A DNA stretch of 7,736 nt from Anaerolineales bacterium (lineage in GTDB: Bacteria; Chloroflexota; Anaerolineae; Anaerolineales; Villigracilaceae): the NCBI GenBank assembly GCA_025938055.1, contig JAICQC010000220.1, forward strand, positions 1 to 7,736. The letters are read 5' to 3'. The notes under the pieces were generated by a model. That model had not been told where the DNA came from. It was given only the letters and a program-made list of their open reading frames with translations, and did not search any database. How positions within the stretch are numbered: position 1 is the stretch's first letter; each line of letters begins with the position of its first letter. This document shows positions 1 through 6,642 of the stretch, one piece after another. Position numbers and translations under genes: made by a program.

Positions 1-272
1 CGGATGGATCTCCCGGTTGGCGCAAAGCCCAGCCACGGGCCTGCATGAGTTCCCTGCGCGGAGAAGCGTACGGCAACCTGATCTCCTTCCGCGACCATCC
101 CTTCGACCGTATGCTGTAAATCAGGGAAGGATGTGAGGAACTCTTTTACAAACCGTTCCACGCCTTCCGGCTGCGCGAAGATCTCCGCTGCCAGGGCAGG
201 GTTGCCTCTGTTCCACACCTCGTCATAGATGCGGCGCATCAGGGCTTTGTTCTTGCCAATTCGATCAGACAT
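1..272 (-). CDS. SnoaL-like ester cyclase family protein (partial, C-terminus off the left edge)
   Basis: Reading leftward from an ATG at 272-270, 90 codons are open to the window edge. The N-terminus contains K-A-L-M-R-R-I-Y-D-E-V-W-N-R-G-N-P, then P-E-G-V-E-R-F, F-P-D-L-Q-H-T-V-E-G-M-V-A-E-G-D-Q-V and G-T-H-A-G-P-W-L-G-F-A-P-T-G. This order is the hallmark of the SnoaL-like polyketide cyclase/ester cyclase group of the NTF2-like cone fold. These are small cytosolic proteins, many of unknown substrate; no reaction can be assigned here. The start is supported by AGGAG 8-9 nt upstream on the minus strand. Oddity: the stretch normally found between the first helix region and P-E-G-V (usually D-F-V-x-H-plus roughly 15-20 residues) is missing, with A-E-I-F-A joined directly to Q-P-E-G-V. 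The fold may be altered or the gene decaying. It is divergent from the lipoprotein gene and unrelated in evident function. Confidence 0.8.
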   Translation of the reverse strand, partial: MSDRIGKNKALMRRIYDEVWNRGNPALAAEIFAQPEGVERFVKEFLTSFPDLQHTVEGMVAEGDQVAVRFSAQGTHAGPWLGFAPTGRSI

Positions 273-303
273 GATTCACACTCCTTTGTGTCAAAACTGA
301 AAG

Positions 304-339
304 TCCGAATACGATTCGGACGGGTCAACACGCGTTGAC
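304..339. promoter_or_regulatory. Two adjacent palindromes, possible operator
   Basis: TCCGAAT-ACG-ATTCGGA (304-320) is a perfect 7-bp inverted repeat with a 3-base spacer. Four bases later GTCAAC-ACGC-GTTGAC (324-339) is a perfect 6-bp inverted repeat. Dyads of this size close upstream of a start codon are typical of dimeric helix-turn-helix repressor sites. The pair lies 32-67 bases upstream of the ester cyclase-like start, inside its predicted leader. The second dyad shares the octamer ACACGCGT with a palindrome at 569-580. The binding protein is unknown and no regulator gene for it is in the window. Confidence 0.4.
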
Positions 340-396
340 GTACAGAGTGCCGCACAAGTACGCAACTTGAAGTAGAAGTTCTTGCTTACAAAATTA

Positions 397-425
397 ATTA
401 CAAAGCTTTCTTGTTAATGCGACAA
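397..425 (-). promoter_or_regulatory. Candidate sigma70-type promoter for the ester cyclase-like gene
   Basis: On the minus strand, TTGTCG (425-420) and TGTAAT (402-397) are separated by exactly 17 bases. They match the -35 and -10 consensus at 4/6 and 5/6 positions. Transcription would start near 390 and give a leader of about 118 bases that contains the two palindromes at 304-339. This is consensus matching only. Confidence 0.4.
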
Positions 426-439
426 GCGGCAAACAAAGC

Positions 440-472
440 TTCCGACTGTACAGCGTGCGCTTACAGCCGGAA
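440..472. other. Imperfect 33-base hairpin
   Basis: Arms 440-450 and 462-472 pair over 11 positions with one A-C mismatch. After a one-base bulge (451), AGC 452-454 pairs with GCT 459-461, closing a GTGC loop. Read as minus-strand RNA the single mismatch becomes a G-U pair, and the stem is followed by a T-rich stretch (GCTTTGTTTG). The structure therefore fits a leftward-transcribed RNA better, as a weak terminator or a leader element. It lies upstream of the proposed leftward promoter. Confidence 0.4.
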
Positions 473-510
473 CACGGATTATTCAATTGAGGTAGTTGGG
501 GATATAGAAA

Positions 511-531
511 CTCTGCACGATTTGTGCAGAG
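511..531. promoter_or_regulatory. Perfect 8-bp inverted repeat, possible operator
   Basis: CTCTGCAC (511-518) and GTGCAGAG (524-531) are perfect reverse complements around the spacer GATTT. No U-tract follows on the plus strand, so a terminator is unlikely. A TATAGA hexamer ends 3 bases before it, so it would sit at a transcription start if that hexamer is a -10 element. That suits a repressor site for the lipoprotein gene 106 bases downstream. Confidence 0.35.
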
Positions 532-636
532 CAACGAGATAGTACACCCGGAGAATCATGTTGTCAAGGGACGCGTGTCCGCCTGATTGTTCCATGGAGT
601 CAAGTAAAATTGGCGAAATCTTTATGAGGAGAGAGA

Positions 637-2034
637 ATGCGTTCCTTTTGTGCGTATCTATTTGTTTTCGTATTGACGTTAACTGCCTGCCAGGGCGGCG
701 CTGGGGTCACCACGCCTTTGCCCGTTGAACAGTCAGGAGAAACAGCGACCCTTCCACCGCCGACCGAATCAATTTCCCCATCTGACACCCCGGCGCCGGT
801 CGCGACTACCACGCCAACGGCTGCTCCCGTCGGGCTGATCCAGGTGGACACCCTCGAGCAGGAAGTCTATCCCTTTATAGAAAATGGGAAATGTTCGCTC
901 GGAGAAGCCATCTTCGCGGCAAATGCCGGTGAGCCGCAGGATTCATGCGCGGCAGGTGTGCCTGGAGAATCCATTATCGAATTGATGACCGGGGAATATC
1001 GCTTCACTCAACTTGATCAAACTCCATCGCAGGAGGACTGGATTGCAAGCACGGTCCGGGTCGGTAACGCTTTGCCTGCGGTGATCTATGCGCTCACCAT
1101 TCGCGGAAACGGGGCAACACTCATCCGTGATGAGGCAGCAGAACCCTTCCGGTTCTTTGAGGTTATGTTCGGCACGCTCGCACTGGAGGACATCACGCTT
1201 CAAAATGGCGATGTGCAGGATGACTGGGGAGGCGCGATCTATGCCTTCAATACGTCCATGGTGCTGGACCGGGTGCGTTTCGTGAACAACCGCGCCGATA
1301 ACGGCGGAGGCTTTTATTTCACGTTCGGGGCTCTGACTGTGAAGGATAGCGAGTTCACCGAAAACACGGCTGGCTTTGGGGGTGGCGGCGCTTACCTTGA
1401 TTCATCCCGGTCCAGCTTTGTGAACACGCAGTTCACAGGGAATACAGCTATAGCACAGGGAGGCGCCATTCGCGCCGAATCCACAACGCTGGTGATCGAA
1501 GACAGCCTGTTCCTCCAGAACGCGAGCACCGACAACCGCGGAGGCGCGCTCCATCTATCTCACGTCAACGTCTCGGTCCTGCGCGGGCAGTTCTATCAGA
1601 ATCATGCCGATTATCACGGCGGCGCGATCTTCATCAATAACCCGGAAACGAATGGAACGGTGGATGAGGAGGGCAATCCGCTCGAAGACCTGGGACAAAG
1701 CTCCACCTTCATTGAACTGGCAACAATGATTCCCGGGTATGTCTCTACACTGGAGGCACATCCCAGCGGCGTATTTAAGGATTTCCACGAGGACATCCAG
1801 ATCCATGATTCGTGTTTTGCCAACAACACCACAAACTTCCCTGGCGACCCGAATTGGACAGCCGCATTATCTGCCAACAGCACGAACGGAGAAAGCAACT
1901 ACTGGGGAGACGCCAGCGGTCCGTCGGGGATGGGACCCGGCACCGGCGACAATATTGGCAAGCGGATTATGTTCGAACCGTTCCTTACGGTCAGACCTGA
2001 ATATTGCGACCCCGATCTATCTGAACATCACTAG
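637..2034 (+). CDS. Lipoprotein with CSLREA-type motif and right-handed parallel beta-helix
   Basis: The 465-residue product starts with a short hydrophobic signal ending in the lipobox L-T-A-C, so Cys18 is the predicted lipidated residue. A Thr/Pro-rich linker follows (about 25-65), as in surface-tethered proteins. C-S-L-G-E-A-I-F-A-A-N at 86-96 matches the CSLREA motif, with Arg replaced by Gly, and leads into the usual G-x-x-x-I-x-L-x-x-G-x-Y strand. Repeated rungs with G-G-A/G-G-G turns at about 198, 223, 248, 275, 302 and 328 indicate a right-handed parallel beta-helix. The end carries N-Y-W-G-D-A-S-G-P-S-G-x-G-P-G-T-G-D and F-E-P-F-L-T (421-451), the usual closing segment of such polymorphic-outer-membrane-like or choice-of-anchor Q proteins. 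No catalytic triad is recognisable, so an adhesin or glycan-binding/processing role is only a guess. The start is fixed by GAGGAGAG just upstream. It probably forms its own transcription unit. Confidence 0.88.
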   Translation: MRSFCAYLFVFVLTLTACQGGAGVTTPLPVEQSGETATLPPPTESISPSDTPAPVATTTPTAAPVGLIQVDTLEQEVYPFIENGKCSLGEAIFAANAGEPQDSCAAGVPGESIIELMTGEYRFTQLDQTPSQEDWIASTVRVGNALPAVIYALTIRGNGATLIRDEAAEPFRFFEVMFGTLALEDITLQNGDVQDDWGGAIYAFNTSMVLDRVRFVNNRADNGGGFYFTFGALTVKDSEFTENTAGFGGGGAYLDSSRSSFVNTQFTGNTAIAQGGAIRAESTTLVIEDSLFLQNASTDNRGGALHLSHVNVSVLRGQFYQNHADYHGGAIFINNPETNGTVDEEGNPLEDLGQSSTFIELATMIPGYVSTLEAHPSGVFKDFHEDIQIHDSCFANNTTNFPGDPNWTAALSANSTNGESNYWGDASGPSGMGPGTGDNIGKRIMFEPFLTVRPEYCDPDLSEHH

Positions 2035-2043
2035 GGAACAGTC

Positions 2044-2082
2044 AGTGAGACAGTCACTTTAGGTGCAGGTGATTGTCTCACT
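2044..2082 (+). terminator. Long hairpin after the lipoprotein gene (no U-tract)
   Basis: Starting 10 bases after the TAG stop, 2044-2059 pairs with 2067-2082 over 16 positions, two of them G-U, around a 7-base loop. The position fits a transcript end or a 3' stabilising stem for the lipoprotein mRNA. No run of T follows, so it is not a textbook intrinsic terminator. Confidence 0.5.
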
Positions 2083-2131
2083 ACAGGACACTTTACAATG
2101 TTGTCTGGATGATAGGAACGCTCAGTACCTG

Positions 2132-2140
2132 TGTTATAAA
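2132..2140 (+). promoter_or_regulatory. Candidate extended -10 promoter element for the two-component operon
   Basis: TGT-TATAAA (2132-2140) combines a TGn extension with a 5/6 match to TATAAT. No good -35 stands at 16-18 bases upstream, which extended -10 promoters can tolerate. Transcription would begin near 2147, leaving a leader of roughly 98 bases before the kinase start at 2245. Confidence 0.35.
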
Positions 2141-2244
2141 TGACCAGAATGTGAGGACATAGAAGTTTTTTAAGACATTCACTTTGTAAACCATGATGCA
2201 AAGAAAAGATTCGAATATGGTTCCATGCGAGGACAGGGCATTCC

Positions 2245-4239
2245 ATGACTGCCACCGATATACTGATTGTTGAAGACGAAAGCCTGGTGGCGCAAGAGTT
2301 ACGCGGACAACTGGAAGAAATGGGGTATAGAATTGTAGATGTTGCAAATTCAGGTGAGGAAGCCATTGCAAAACTCAAACAGCATCATGCCCACATTGTG
2401 TTAATGAATCTTCGCCTCAAAGGGAGGATCGATGGCATTCAAACGGGGAGTCTGATCCGCGATCACTACGACATTCCTATTATCTACATGATTGACTATA
2501 ACAGCCAGGCGACAATCCGGCGTGCCGGTGCCACTGGACCATTTGGCTATATCTTCAGACCTTTTGACAGCAAGCAGATCTTTGCGACCATTGAGATTGC
2601 CGTGATTCGGCACGAGTTGGAGAGCAAACTGCAGCAGAGCAGGCAATGGCTGAATACCACGCTGACAAGTATTGGCGATGGTGTGATCGCCACCGACGAA
2701 CAGGGTTTGGTGCGCTTCATTAATCCTGTTGCCATGCAGCATACTTGCTGGCGGCACACCGAGGCGATCGGAAAACCTCTCACACAGGTATTTTCATTGG
2801 TCGATGAAAACACGCGAGAACCCATCGACGTCCTGGAGCTCCAGGATAACCATTCAGGAGGGATTGCAAAGAATGGTTTCGTGGGACTTTTAATCCCTGC
2901 GAGTGGTGCGCTTGTGCCCATCGAAGCCAATCTGACTTCCATTGCGGACGGAAAAGGCAAAATCTATGGGATGGTGTTGATCTTTCGAGATGTAACCCAG
3001 CAGCGAGAATCCATGCAGGAGATCAAGCGGCAGGCAAACCGGGCAGAGGCTCTGATGCACGTCGCTTCGCAGTTGAATTCCCAGCTGGAATTAAAAACGG
3101 TTCTGAATACGATCTGTGAAATTACAAATCAAACCATACAGGCGAACGGTACGGCGGTTGTCCTGCAAGGCAGTCAGGAAGAGTTCTTTCGAGATCGGGC
3201 AATGATCAGCCCGGACCCGGAACTGAAAGCATACCAGGGCATCCAGTTTGAGATTCCGAAGCAGATTATTAACGCCATGTTGTCACGCCAGAATCCGGTT
3301 GTGATGATTCAAGATGTCGATGATCATCCAGAGCTGCCTTACTTTAAGCTGTTTAAGAAATTTGATATCAGAACGCTCGCCATTGCTGCGTTGTTTCGCG
3401 GGAACCACCTGATTGGAGCGCTGATCTCGGTCTTTACGCGGCAGCCGAAGTTCCTGCCTGAAGACGAGATAACTCTGCTGCGAGGTCTGGCAGATCAGGC
3501 GTCCAGTGCTATAGAAAATGCTGAATTATTCGAGCAGGTTCGAGCCGGGCGTGAACGTCAGCGCAAACTTGCAAAGAGCCTGGTGGATGTGCAGGAGGCA
3601 GAGCGGCGGCACATTGCCAAAGAGCTGCACGATCACCTGGGACAAATCCTGACCGGTCTGCAGTTCATGCTTGAGAACACAAAAAGCGAGGTCACCGGAC
3701 CGCAAAGGGCGAACCTGGAAGAAATGCAAAAAACGGTCAGTGACGTGATCGGGCAGGTCCGGGAAATGTCTCTGAATCTTCGCCCCAGTATGCTGGACGA
3801 TATGGGTCTCCTGCCAACCCTGTATTGGCATATTGACCGTTACACCAGCCAGACAGGCATACAGGTGAATTTTCAATGCAGTGAATTCCCTCAACGCTTC
3901 CCGGCAGAGATCGAAACAGCTGCCTATCGAATTATTCAGGAGGCGCTTACAAATGTCGCCCGTTATGCCCAGGTGAAGGAAGTCTTTGTCGGTCTTGTGG
4001 AACAGGACAAAACCCTCTGGGTGGAAGTCCTCGATAAGGGCCGCGGGTTCGACCCGGCGGCGGACCAGGACCGGCCTACCTCCGGGCTGGGTGGGATGCG
4101 CGAACGAGCCGGCCTGGTGGGAGGTTACTTAACCGTACGTACGTTCATCAACCAGGGTACGCAGATATTGGCGGCACTTCCGTTGACAGAAAAACCACTC
4201 GAGCGGAGAAAATATGACCGTAAACGTCCTGCTAGCTGA
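2245..4239 (+). CDS. Soluble NarL-family sensor histidine kinase, degenerate REC-PAS-GAF-HisKA_3-HATPase
   Basis: The 664-residue protein has no membrane segment and should be a cytosolic sensor kinase. Residues 4-125 form a receiver domain, 130-255 a PAS domain, and about 265-430 a GAF domain. The dimerisation/phosphotransfer region follows, with E-R-R-H-I-A-K-E-L-H-D-H-L-G-Q (453-467) and His462 as the phospho-accepting histidine. The HATPase has the N box R-I-I-Q-E-A-L-T-N (562-570), G1 D-K-G-R-G-F-D (597-603) and G2 G-L-G-G-M-R-E-R-A (614-622). The receiver is odd: the acceptor Asp is Asn55, the switch Thr/Ser is Ile83, and the conserved Lys is Arg105, while acidic Glu10/Asp11 remain. It is probably a phosphorylation-independent pseudo-receiver. 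The kinase core looks intact. Its 3' end overlaps the regulator gene by 26 bases, so the two are translationally coupled and the regulator is its likely partner. The signal is unknown; PAS and GAF suggest a small cytosolic ligand or cofactor. Confidence 0.93.
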   Translation: MTATDILIVEDESLVAQELRGQLEEMGYRIVDVANSGEEAIAKLKQHHAHIVLMNLRLKGRIDGIQTGSLIRDHYDIPIIYMIDYNSQATIRRAGATGPFGYIFRPFDSKQIFATIEIAVIRHELESKLQQSRQWLNTTLTSIGDGVIATDEQGLVRFINPVAMQHTCWRHTEAIGKPLTQVFSLVDENTREPIDVLELQDNHSGGIAKNGFVGLLIPASGALVPIEANLTSIADGKGKIYGMVLIFRDVTQQRESMQEIKRQANRAEALMHVASQLNSQLELKTVLNTICEITNQTIQANGTAVVLQGSQEEFFRDRAMISPDPELKAYQGIQFEIPKQIINAMLSRQNPVVMIQDVDDHPELPYFKLFKKFDIRTLAIAALFRGNHLIGALISVFTRQPKFLPEDEITLLRGLADQASSAIENAELFEQVRAGRERQRKLAKSLVDVQEAERRHIAKELHDHLGQILTGLQFMLENTKSEVTGPQRANLEEMQKTVSDVIGQVREMSLNLRPSMLDDMGLLPTLYWHIDRYTSQTGIQVNFQCSEFPQRFPAEIETAAYRIIQEALTNVARYAQVKEVFVGLVEQDKTLWVEVLDKGRGFDPAADQDRPTSGLGGMRERAGLVGGYLTVRTFINQGTQILAALPLTEKPLERRKYDRKRPAS

Positions 4240-4867
4240 TGACCATCCCATCATTAGACAGGGTTTGCTGCGCTTACTAGAAGCAGAACCAGATATGAAG
4301 GTGGTGGGGGAGGCAAGCGATGGACTGCAAGCTGTTCAGCTTGCCGAGAAATTGAAGCCAACCGTACTGGTGCTCGATATGATGATGCCCGGGCTTAATG
4401 GGCTCGAGGTTCTGAGGCAAGTCAGCAAACGTTCACCCGGCACCCTGAACATCGTGCTCTCGATGCAGAGTGCGGATGCCTACGTGGTGGAAGCGCTCAA
4501 GAGCGGCGCATCAGGCTATATTCTCAAGGATAGTGGTCCGGGCGAGGTGGTGTTGGCGGTCCGCCAGGTGCTTCAGGGACAGCGTTTCCTTAGCCCTACG
4601 CTTTCCGAAAAGTTGATAGATGCGTATATCCATACGGCAGAAAAAAGTACGGCTGACCTGTATGAAACTCTGACCGACCGTGAGCGCGAAGTCCTGCAGA
4701 TGGCATCCGAAGGCCTGACCAACGCTGAAATGGCAAAGCGGCTGTCACTCAGTCCGCGTACTGTGGAGCTCCACCGCAGCAGGATGATGAATAAGCTTGG
4801 TCTCCACAATCAGACCGAACTGATCCGATATGCGCTCAAGCGTGGCATTCTGCCAATCGACAGCTAA
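4214..4867 (+). CDS. NarL/FixJ-type response regulator (REC plus LuxR HTH)
   Basis: The 217-residue product is standard length for a NarL/FixJ transcription factor. The receiver (about 3-120) has the acidic pair Asp9-Asp10, acceptor Asp55 in V-L-V-L-D-M-M-M-P-G, switch Ser83 and Lys105, so it should be phosphorylatable. A LuxR-type helix-turn-helix occupies about 152-208 with L-T-D-R-E-R-E-V-L, G-L-T-N-A-E-M-A-K-R-L and S-P-R-T-V-E-L-H-R-S-R-M-M-N-K-L. The ATG at 4214 is chosen because GGAG sits just upstream and the receiver begins at residue 3. It overlaps the end of the kinase gene, whose His462 domain is the expected phosphodonor. An intrinsic terminator follows 32 bases after the stop. 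Targets are unknown; the TACGTA cluster just downstream is one candidate. Confidence 0.95.
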   Translation: MTVNVLLADDHPIIRQGLLRLLEAEPDMKVVGEASDGLQAVQLAEKLKPTVLVLDMMMPGLNGLEVLRQVSKRSPGTLNIVLSMQSADAYVVEALKSGASGYILKDSGPGEVVLAVRQVLQGQRFLSPTLSEKLIDAYIHTAEKSTADLYETLTDREREVLQMASEGLTNAEMAKRLSLSPRTVELHRSRMMNKLGLHNQTELIRYALKRGILPIDS

Positions 4868-4899
4868 TTGCGATTGAGCAAGTTACAACGTTCCTGCCA

Positions 4900-4935
4900 G
4901 ACCCCCGGAGCAAAAGACTCCAGGGGTCCTTTTTT
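4900..4935 (+). terminator. Rho-independent terminator of the two-component operon
   Basis: GACCCC (4900-4905) pairs with GGGGTC (4923-4928) and GGAG (4907-4910) with CTCC (4918-4921), with one C-A mismatch between the blocks and a 7-base A-rich loop. The sequence CTTTTTT follows immediately, giving a textbook GC-rich stem plus U-tract. Confidence 0.92.
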
Positions 4936-4948
4936 CATGCCGAAAAAG

Positions 4949-4987
4949 TACGTACTGACCCGCACGGGAAATACGTACAACTACGTA
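4949..4987. promoter_or_regulatory. Three TACGTA palindromes upstream of the peptidase gene
   Basis: TACGTA occurs at 4949-4954, 4972-4977 and 4982-4987, so the starts are 23 and 10 bases apart, roughly two and one helical turns. The first copy lies in the larger palindrome AGTACGTACT. The cluster occupies the short space between the regulator terminator and the peptidase start. LuxR-type regulators commonly bind short TAC-containing half-sites on one DNA face, so this may be an operator for the neighbouring response regulator or for another factor. No clear sigma70 -35/-10 pair was found beside it. Confidence 0.45.
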
Positions 4988-5040
4988 TTCCTCCTTTCCC
5001 CAAATACATGGAAAATAGATGCGGGCTAACCACAGGTATT

Positions 5041-5046
5041 AAGGAG
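5041..5046 (+). promoter_or_regulatory. Ribosome binding site that fixes the peptidase start
   Basis: AAGGAG stands 6 bases before the ATG at 5053. An in-frame ATG at 5008 has no comparable site and would put 15 extra residues in front of an otherwise clean signal peptide, so 5053 is preferred. Confidence 0.75.
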
Positions 5047-5052
5047 TTATTT

Positions 5053-6579
5053 ATGTCCAGAATGAAATCCTATCATTTATTGCATTTGCTTTTTGGTCTG
5101 TTGCTGATTGTCGGTTTGCTGGGACCTGCGTCGCCAGCCCTGACATCGCAGGCTGTGAAGATCCAGCCAATCCTTGCGGAGATGGCAGCTGCAGATCCGG
5201 ACGAGGTTGTGAGTGTCATTGTACAGAAGACAGCGGCATCCACAGATGTGGAAGGGCAGGTGTTCGCACTGGGCGGCAAAATCACACAGGACCTTGGCAT
5301 CATCAACGCCTTTGCGGCAGAAATGCAGCTGGGAGCAGTGTTGGAAATCGCACGCTCCACCGATGTGCGCTGGGTGAGCCTGGACGCTGCCATGGTATCC
5401 ACGGCTTGCGGCAAATGCGTGGATACGAGCAAACTTGCGAATGCTTATATTCGCGCCATTCGTGCGGATCAAGTCTGGAATCAGTCTCCGTACCGGCAAG
5501 GACAGGGTATTGGTGTGGCTGTGATCGACAGCGGCATCAATCCCAATGGAGATCTGTACACGAACCAGGGTGTAAATCGTCAGGTGGCTGACATCCGCTT
5601 CAATAGCGACTATAACCAGAACACCTCTGATGGGTATGGTCACGGCACACATGTTTCCGCGATTGTAGGCAGCGACGGGAGCGACTCAGGTGGCAAGTAC
5701 ATCGGTGTGGCTCCGATGGTCAACATCATCAATGTAAAAGTCAGTAACGATGATGGCAGCGCCATGATCAAGGATGTTGTCGCGGGCTTGCAGTGGGTGC
5801 TCCAAAACAAGGACCAATACAATATCCGCGTTGTCAATGTGTCGCTCAACAGTTCAGTCGCCGAGTCCTACCATACCAGTCCGCTGGATGCTGCGGTTGA
5901 GATCCTTTGGTTCAACAAGATCGTAGTCGTTGCCTCCGCTGGAAACTATGGCAATGGCGCGCTTTATCCCCCAGCGAATGACCCCTTTGTCATTACGGTC
6001 GGTGCAACGAACGATAAAGGTACTGCCAGTCTCTCCGATGATGCAATAGCATCTTTCTCAGCCTATGGTCAAACGAGTGACGGCGTAAAAAAGCCGGACC
6101 TTGTGGCACCTGGAACCAATATCATTGCCCGTCTGGTGAACCAGAATATGGGGCTGGCGAACGAACATCCCACTCATAAGGTTGGCGATCAATACTTCCG
6201 CATGTCTGGGACCTCCATGGCAGCACCAATGGTCAGCGGAGCAATTGCGCTGTTGCTGCAAGATGAGCCGAACCTCACACCGGATCAGGTCAAGTACCGT
6301 TTGATGGCAACAGCTAACAAATCATGGCCCGGTTACAACGGAACCAAGAGTGGCGCCGGTTATCTGGATGTTTATGCAGCCATATACGGTACCACCACGA
6401 AGAGCTCCAATACTGGGCTCAAGGCCAGTCTGTTGCTCTCTACGGGCTCTACGCCCATCACCTGGGGTTCTGTGGGCTGGAACTCAGTTGGCTGGAATAC
6501 TGTGGGCTGGAATACCGTCGGTTGGAATACGGTCGGTTGGAACACGGTTGGCTGGAATAGCGATTACTGGGGACCCTAA
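5053..6579 (+). CDS. Secreted subtilisin-like S8 peptidase with C-terminal WNxVG repeats
   Basis: The 508-residue precursor has a signal peptide (about 1-33: basic start, Leu-rich core, A-S-P-A region) and an I9-like propeptide (about 35-115) that normally chaperones and inhibits the enzyme until autocleavage. The catalytic domain follows, with Asp159 in A-V-I-D-S-G, His197 in G-H-G-T-H-V, oxyanion Asn298 in S-A-G-N and Ser388 in G-T-S-M-A-A-P. All are intact, so an active secreted serine endopeptidase is expected. After the last helix (Y-L-D-V-Y-A-A-I-Y-G, 437-446) a short linker leads to six W-[NG]-[ST]-V-G pentapeptides (471-500) and the end W-N-S-D-Y-W-G-P. Such a repeat tail is not part of the S8 fold and may serve in surface retention, cargo recognition or assembly. 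The gene heads a plus-strand cluster in which two small downstream products end in the same V-x-W-N motif. Substrate is unknown. The minus-strand open frames opposite it are shadows. Confidence 0.93.
   Translation: MSRMKSYHLLHLLFGLLLIVGLLGPASPALTSQAVKIQPILAEMAAADPDEVVSVIVQKTAASTDVEGQVFALGGKITQDLGIINAFAAEMQLGAVLEIARSTDVRWVSLDAAMVSTACGKCVDTSKLANAYIRAIRADQVWNQSPYRQGQGIGVAVIDSGINPNGDLYTNQGVNRQVADIRFNSDYNQNTSDGYGHGTHVSAIVGSDGSDSGGKYIGVAPMVNIINVKVSNDDGSAMIKDVVAGLQWVLQNKDQYNIRVVNVSLNSSVAESYHTSPLDAAVEILWFNKIVVVASAGNYGNGALYPPANDPFVITVGATNDKGTASLSDDAIASFSAYGQTSDGVKKPDLVAPGTNIIARLVNQNMGLANEHPTHKVGDQYFRMSGTSMAAPMVSGAIALLLQDEPNLTPDQVKYRLMATANKSWPGYNGTKSGAGYLDVYAAIYGTTTKSSNTGLKASLLLSTGSTPITWGSVGWNSVGWNTVGWNTVGWNTVGWNTVGWNSDYWGP
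6463..6561 (+). repeat. 15-bp tandem repeats coding WNxVG pentapeptides
   Basis: Six in-frame 15-base units begin at 6463, 6478, 6493, 6508, 6523 and 6538, with a partial seventh (W-N-S) at 6553. Units 3-6 are all W-N-T-V-G, yet their Thr codons (ACT, ACC, ACG, ACG) and Val codons (GTG, GTC, GTC, GTT) differ. The peptide is therefore conserved while the DNA has drifted, which argues against very recent slippage and for selection on the protein repeat. Confidence 0.9.
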
Positions 6580-6642
6580 TCGGGACTCAGAATGTTTTGC
6601 ATCGTAGAAAATCTAATTCATTCAAAGGAAAGGTAGTTCATC

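Larger units (their letters stand above)
273..636. other. Divergent intergenic region with several inverted repeats
   Basis: No credible gene lies in these 364 bases. They separate the leftward ester cyclase-like gene from the rightward lipoprotein gene, so both promoters should be here. Inverted repeats visible by eye are 304-320, 324-339, 440-472, 511-531 and 569-580 (the ones worth separate notes are listed individually). A leftward sigma70-like promoter can be proposed at 397-425. I could not find a convincing rightward -35/-10 pair for the lipoprotein gene; TATAGA at 503-508, just before the 511-531 repeat, is the best -10 candidate but lacks a good -35. Confidence 0.7.

Noticed and set aside
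440..472. tRNA or riboswitch at the 440-472 hairpin
   Set aside because: There is no cloverleaf, no T-loop GTTCRA pattern and no known riboswitch core; only a single hairpin can be supported.
1555..1898. Minus-strand open frames opposite the beta-helix gene
   Set aside because: They are antisense to a well-supported repeat protein, have no ribosome sites of note and give no recognisable product.
4136..4141. TACGTA inside the kinase gene
   Set aside because: A single copy in coding sequence (within GTACGTACG) with no promoter context; probably coincidental to the cluster at 4949-4987.
5008..5052. Earlier in-frame ATG for the peptidase
   Set aside because: It has no ribosome binding site and would place 15 polar residues before the signal peptide; ATG at 5053 has AAGGAG at good spacing.
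5077..5652. Long open frame on the minus strand (191 codons)
   Set aside because: It lies fully opposite the propeptide and catalytic start of the S8 peptidase, whose plus-strand frame has clear signal and active-site motifs. The minus-strand product shows no recognisable domain.
6324..6607. Overlapping plus-strand frames over the peptidase 3' end (78 and 85 codons), rich in W-L-E-Y or W-A-G-I repeats
   Set aside because: They are out-of-frame readings of the 15-bp tandem repeat; the peptidase frame carries the domain and the matching motif.
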